DNA from: JAWPMT01 sp965601475
Lineage (GTDB): Bacteria > Bacteroidota > Bacteroidia > Cytophagales > Cyclobacteriaceae
Direction: 5' to 3'
DNA: 64,000 bases
Assembly (NCBI GenBank): GCA_965601475.1
Contig: OZ271832.1
Coordinates: 1,364,001 to 1,428,000, forward strand
Part shown: one piece after another, positions 60,901 through 64,000 of the stretch
Layout of the letters: each line of letters opens with the position of its first letter
Numbering within the stretch: the stretch's first letter is position 1
The notes under the pieces: model-generated
The model's input: only the letters and a program-made list of their open reading frames with translations
Databases searched by the model: none
What the model was told of the DNA's origin: nothing
Translations under genes and position numbers: made by a program

Positions 60901-63900
60901 TGATGATGGCGACCTGTCTGATGAGACTCCCATTGCCCTGGTCGATGGCGGCGGAGATATCTGGACCACAACTGCACTAGATTTTGCCGACGGGGAAGAA
61001 TTCACCATCGCCAGCGACTATACGGTGGAAATCAACCTGCAAGGCAACTCCGTTACGATTGCTGACGGCAACCTTACACCCGACACCTCGGACAGTACCG
61101 ACATCGGTACGGTAATGGGCGGGCAAATCGTCAATTATACCATCCAAAACACTGGCACAGATGACCTGACAGTCTCCTCCATTGATATCTCAGGAACCAA
61201 CGCCTCGGATTTCACCGTGTCTGGCCTTACCCTACCCGCCACAATTGCGGGGTCCTCAGACGCAACTTTTCAGATCACTTTCGTGCCTTCCGCTACTGGC
61301 ACAAGAAGCGCCACTGTTACGGTGAATTCCGATGACTGCGATGAAGCCGCGTACGATTTTGCGATCCAGGGTAGCACAACAACCAAGTCAATCCTCATCA
61401 ACGAGGTAGTAACCGAACCTCAGCAGGACTGGAGCTCAGCAGACTTCTACAATGCAAACCCAGGTGGATCAGGCGGCAGTAATGATGAGTGGATCGAATT
61501 GTACATCGCTACGGACGACCTGGATTTGAATGACTATACAATCGAATTGAGGGACGGCACTGATGTCATCGGCGATCTCACTTCCTCAGGAGCCTTCCAA
61601 AGCTCCAACTACTTCTCCCTGACGGGTGGCAGATTCACCAAAACAAAAGCAGGTGATTACCTCATTCTCGGAAACGTATCGGGTGGAGCCATCAATAACA
61701 CCAACGACACCATACAAATCAGGAACGGTTCGATGATCATCGACCAGGTTATTATCGGTGGTTCAGGTACTGCCCCCTCCGGCAACTCCAATGATGCCAC
61801 GGATGAATCCGTTGCCAGAATACCGAATGCCGCAGACACCTATGACAACAGCGCCGACTTTGTCCTCACACGCGCCACGCTTGCAGCTTCGAATGCTCCA
61901 TCTGGCACCGTAGTGATCAATGAAGTGGTGACCGATCCATTCACGGACTGGGAAACCAATGGCTTCGATGGTTCGGACGGAGGTGTCAGTGCTACGGCCG
62001 AAACGGATGAGTGGGTAGAATTGTACATAGGTACCTCAGGCCTCAACCTCACGGGATGGACCATCAGCCTGGAAGACGGCTCCGGGGATATTGTGGATCA
62101 GTCCCTGGCCGCAGGGGGTGCTTTCACGGTAAGTAACTATATCACCTCCGGCTCTGGCTCCTTCATCAACACTGAGGCAGGTGACTATTTGGTCCTGGGA
62201 AACCCAGTGGGCTCTGGCACCACACAAATGAACAACGACGTTCAAATCACGCTCAAGGACGCTTCGGGCACTACCATTGATCAAGTGAAATTGGGGGGAG
62301 GCACAGGCGAAGCGCCGAGCGGCTCCAACAGCGCTTTCAACTCCGAAGCCATAGCCCGTTACCCCAATGCAACCGACAGTGGAACCGACGATGCGGATTT
62401 CATTCAGACCCGGCCCACATTGGGCAGCACCAACTCTCCTGTGGGCACTGTGGTGATCAATGAAATTGTAACCGATCCCCAGCAGGACTGGAGTACCAAT
62501 AACTTCGATGGTACCATTGGAGACAATGCTCTGACTGACAGCGATGAATGGATAGAACTTTACATCGCCACAGATAGTGTGAACCTGACTGGATGGACCA
62601 TGACGATAGATGATGGCGTCACCCCGGACGTGGACAACAGCGTGATCACCACAGCAGGTTCTTTCGGAGACACGATCTATTTCTCAAACAATAGCGGCTC
62701 ATTTGCCAATACCCGGGCTGGAGACTTCTATGTACTTGGCAATGCTGCCGGAGCCATGAATAATGATGTGCTGATCACTTTGAGAGATGCCTCGGGCAAC
62801 ATCATTGATGAAGTGGAACTCGGGGATGACGAAGCTGGAGATGGCGCCGGAGACGGCGCACCGGATGGCTCAGCAAATGGTGGGGATGCCACTGGCATTT
62901 CAGACGAAGCCATCGCGAGAATTCCCAATGGCACGGATACCGACAATGATGTCAATGATTTCGCGGCCGTACCGGCTTCTTTGGGTGCGATGAATAGTAT
63001 CGCCCAATTGCCAGGTATCGGGAATGCGCTGCCATTCACAGGCACCGACTATGTGCTTATCGCGGACGATGCCAACCTGGAAATGTCAGGGGACTTTACG
63101 ATCGAGTTTTGGCTGAACACGTCCGAAGCAGGAAACAATATCATCCTCGAGAAGGGCAACCTGAATACGGAATATTCCATCCAACAGCTCTCCGGTAATA
63201 CCCTAGGCCTAAACGTCAATGGTATCATGCAGACAAACAACACCTACAACGATGGTAACTGGCATCATGTGGCAGTCGTCTACCGGGGAACGGGTGATGG
63301 TACCATCTACGTTGATGGCATCGACGATACGAACCCCACCAACGGACTTGGAACACCCACCTATTCGACGGGTGCTGTGAATATTGGTACGCGCAATGGA
63401 AATTCCGGCTTCAGCATTGAAGGCTCGATTGATGAGGTCAGATTCTGGTCCGACGAAAGGACGCAAGAAGAGGTAGTGGAGAATATGATGGGATTGGTGG
63501 ACCCCTCAGCCACAGGTTTAGTGGCTTATTATCGATTCGATCAATCTTCCGGAACTACACTTTTTGACCTCACATCAAACAACCTCGACGGAACGCTCAC
63601 CAACATGGCCGGTACCGAATGGACAGCCGCTGGCTGGGAGATCTTCTCCCAAAATGCGGCCATTCTCCAATCGGGCGGCACTGACGTGTCTTCTGGCTCC
63701 TCAGGAGAACTTACCCTCACAGACGTGAGCTTTCTCAATGACGACAATGACTACCTCATCGCCGGACATGACAATGAAGATTTCCTTGAAGTGACCGCAG
63801 ATTTACCTTCGGGATCGTTGCTTGTGGCTCGATATGAACGATCATGGAACATATCGAAAAATGATGCTTCGGGCACTTCCAATGGCTCGGTTACCATGGG

Positions 63901-64000
63901 CTTCGACCTGGGCGCTGCTCCCGATGTGACCTATACCTACTATCTACTCGAAAGGACCGGTACCTCAGGAGACTTTGCGATTGTTCCCATCCAGAGCGTT
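57935..64000 (+). CDS. Giant secreted multidomain surface protein (partial at right edge)
   Basis: The reading frame is open for 2022 codons from ATG 57935 (ATG 57965 is an alternative) and has no stop in the window. The signal ends FLSNAQ. Domains in order: LamG (about 58022-58690), LamG (58725-59390), choice-of-anchor-D/HYDIN-like (59450-59790), a LamG-like/DUF8202-type region ending LKYGITL (59810-61010), a second anchor-D (61020-61375), three lamin-tail domains (61385-61880, 61905-62425, 62445-62990), a third LamG (63030-63600), and the start of another DUF8202-like region. It is secreted by a pathway not visible here; a C-terminal type-9 sorting domain beyond the window is expected. The role is probably adhesion or matrix formation, which is inference. 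Confidence 0.8.
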   Translation, partial: MHSSRINPFRMKYVLTLAFIALFTFLSNAQNAALDFDGTDDYVRVLDHSGIDFTSTMTLEAWINLPNVTGTRAIISKYFSGGSSGTNTSYQLTVSGGALSLSMNESDESFASASQSTGSITTNTWYHVAGVANGSGSLLLYVNGLLVGSGTYDNTIYSGSRNLLIGRTRQDDSFGATDGVIDEVRLWSVARTQEEIATNMNHDLTGSETGLEGYYQFNDGTAGADNTGDVFTPDATGTANGVMTNMALNGSSSNYVTGFTAINHALDFDGTDDHVVVSDDNSLDFTSTFTLEAWINLASTTGSRAIISKYFSGTSSETSYRLQVLDGLLRLQVNNSGATAVSAVDQTIGSISASTWHHIAAVADGSGNLLLYMDGDLAGTGSYDNTVYVGTRDLFIGKARTEDAASITDGSIDEVRLWNVARTCSEILSTKDVELVGNESGLVAYYNFNHGVASGTNSGLTTLPDLSGSDNDGTVTSFALSSTSSNYLDASGNSVTGNAPADQPEINVRGNSNDIADGSTTINTTIDTDFGTQASSNAIVYTIQNTGSGTLNITSIVSSGTNSGDFVVSGAPSTVAATGSETFTVTFTPGDNGVRTATITINSDDCDEAAYDFAVQGSGPAPGGLSSDVQVWLKASEGFAPSQWDDQSGNSNHATQGTGTAQPSSTSEAINFNTAITFDGSADFMTLTNDAGAMGLDNSDWEAFFVANASGSAIQFLMSGAVLPRYELSLNNGSGLRLISGNAIMPYPDIGSSEDFTDGVTRILGGTLQSSGTGSPSVNGLFGTSITGHQTTATDAISIGYRAGQNLFFLNGQIGEMVLVGDALSATDRLQVLSYLALKYGITLDQTSAQDYLASDGATEMWDKDATGASTYDNDIAGIGRDDVSELGQVKSKSENTDGIITIEAESEGTNASPSFTDIADLEFLTWANNDGAATWTTTGAPCGYQLLSRQWSVQEVGDVGTLSFSLDVGDTDFDIPTATAYYLVKDSDDDGDLSDETPIALVDGGGDIWTTTALDFADGEEFTIASDYTVEINLQGNSVTIADGNLTPDTSDSTDIGTVMGGQIVNYTIQNTGTDDLTVSSIDISGTNASDFTVSGLTLPATIAGSSDATFQITFVPSATGTRSATVTVNSDDCDEAAYDFAIQGSTTTKSILINEVVTEPQQDWSSADFYNANPGGSGGSNDEWIELYIATDDLDLNDYTIELRDGTDVIGDLTSSGAFQSSNYFSLTGGRFTKTKAGDYLILGNVSGGAINNTNDTIQIRNGSMIIDQVIIGGSGTAPSGNSNDATDESVARIPNAADTYDNSADFVLTRATLAASNAPSGTVVINEVVTDPFTDWETNGFDGSDGGVSATAETDEWVELYIGTSGLNLTGWTISLEDGSGDIVDQSLAAGGAFTVSNYITSGSGSFINTEAGDYLVLGNPVGSGTTQMNNDVQITLKDASGTTIDQVKLGGGTGEAPSGSNSAFNSEAIARYPNATDSGTDDADFIQTRPTLGSTNSPVGTVVINEIVTDPQQDWSTNNFDGTIGDNALTDSDEWIELYIATDSVNLTGWTMTIDDGVTPDVDNSVITTAGSFGDTIYFSNNSGSFANTRAGDFYVLGNAAGAMNNDVLITLRDASGNIIDEVELGDDEAGDGAGDGAPDGSANGGDATGISDEAIARIPNGTDTDNDVNDFAAVPASLGAMNSIAQLPGIGNALPFTGTDYVLIADDANLEMSGDFTIEFWLNTSEAGNNIILEKGNLNTEYSIQQLSGNTLGLNVNGIMQTNNTYNDGNWHHVAVVYRGTGDGTIYVDGIDDTNPTNGLGTPTYSTGAVNIGTRNGNSGFSIEGSIDEVRFWSDERTQEEVVENMMGLVDPSATGLVAYYRFDQSSGTTLFDLTSNNLDGTLTNMAGTEWTAAGWEIFSQNAAILQSGGTDVSSGSSGELTLTDVSFLNDDNDYLIAGHDNEDFLEVTADLPSGSLLVARYERSWNISKNDASGTSNGSVTMGFDLGAAPDVTYTYYLLERTGTSGDFAIVPIQSV
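61391..62990 (+). repeat. Three tandem lamin-tail-domain repeats inside the giant surface protein
   Basis: The motif (V)INEVVTxPQQDW recurs at about 61391, 61910 and 62450, spacing 519 and 540 bp. Each unit has DEWIELYI, a GDYLILGN or GDFYVLGN strand and an ARIPN/ARYPN ending. The units clearly share an origin, with unit 1 shorter than units 2 and 3. Confidence 0.8.

Overview
The window reads as a chromosomal segment of a Bacteroidota bacterium, most likely order Cytophagales. The reasons are four membrane-anchored AraC regulators (7TM plus C-terminal HTH), lone FtsX/MacB-type permeases of about 800-880 aa (one with a short N-terminal prefix domain and a PadR partner), secreted NTF2-like proteins, GH3/GH130 glycosidases, a reg_prop/Y_Y_Y sensor, a very large LamG/lamin-tail/choice-of-anchor-D surface protein, and promoters of the TTTG-N19-TAnnTTTG kind. 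No rRNA, tRNA, CRISPR array or insertion sequence was recognised. Coding density is high and operons are short.

Layout. 1-3122: the 3' end of one DUF4386-like membrane gene and a complete paralogue bracket a gene for a probable aerolysin-type pore-forming protein with six 48-aa repeats, followed by a terminator and a C-terminal fossil of GAPDH. 3280-11721: outer-membrane and secreted proteins, a 7TM-AraC regulator with an alpha/beta hydrolase, an amidohydrolase, an NTF2-like protein, a fatty-acid desaturase, a polysaccharide deacetylase and another hydrolase. 11747-15595: a MocR regulator divergent from a four-gene operon (PLP-dependent synthase, two GNATs, a VOC protein). 15664-25781: two more 7TM-AraC regulators and a soluble AraC, with secreted hydrolases, methyltransferase, NTF2-like, ABM-like, CocE-like and GrpB proteins. 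25805-29542: methyltransferase and a PadR-permease pair. 29732-34684: GH130, NTF2-like, GH3 beta-glucosidase and a divergent Nudix-fold regulator whose probable operators sit on the GH3 promoter. 34714-42450: NTF2-like pair, 7TM-AraC, PD40 repeat protein and permease, outer-membrane protein, S41 peptidase. 42641-50046: reductase, TetR-SRPBCC operon, outer-membrane protein, serine hydrolases and an aldehyde dehydrogenase. 50098-55137: glycosyltransferase, a 21-bp minisatellite, KatG, a Cys-rich lipoprotein and an HMA-DUF4396 protein. 55144-64000: a sensor-like protein without an ATPase domain, divergent from a giant surface protein that runs off the right edge.

Working picture: many small sense-and-respond units. 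Membrane-tethered regulators lie next to secreted enzymes or NTF2-like proteins. Glycan use (GH3, GH130, deacetylase), envelope maintenance and peroxide defence are the recognisable physiology. The candidates for something new are the repeat-bearing pore-former at 514-2022, the recurrent 7TM-AraC/secreted-protein units, the Nudix-regulator/GH3 operator-promoter, the antisense-readable 21-bp minisatellite, and the kinase-less sensor facing the giant adhesin. All functional calls come from reading motifs by eye; no database search was run.
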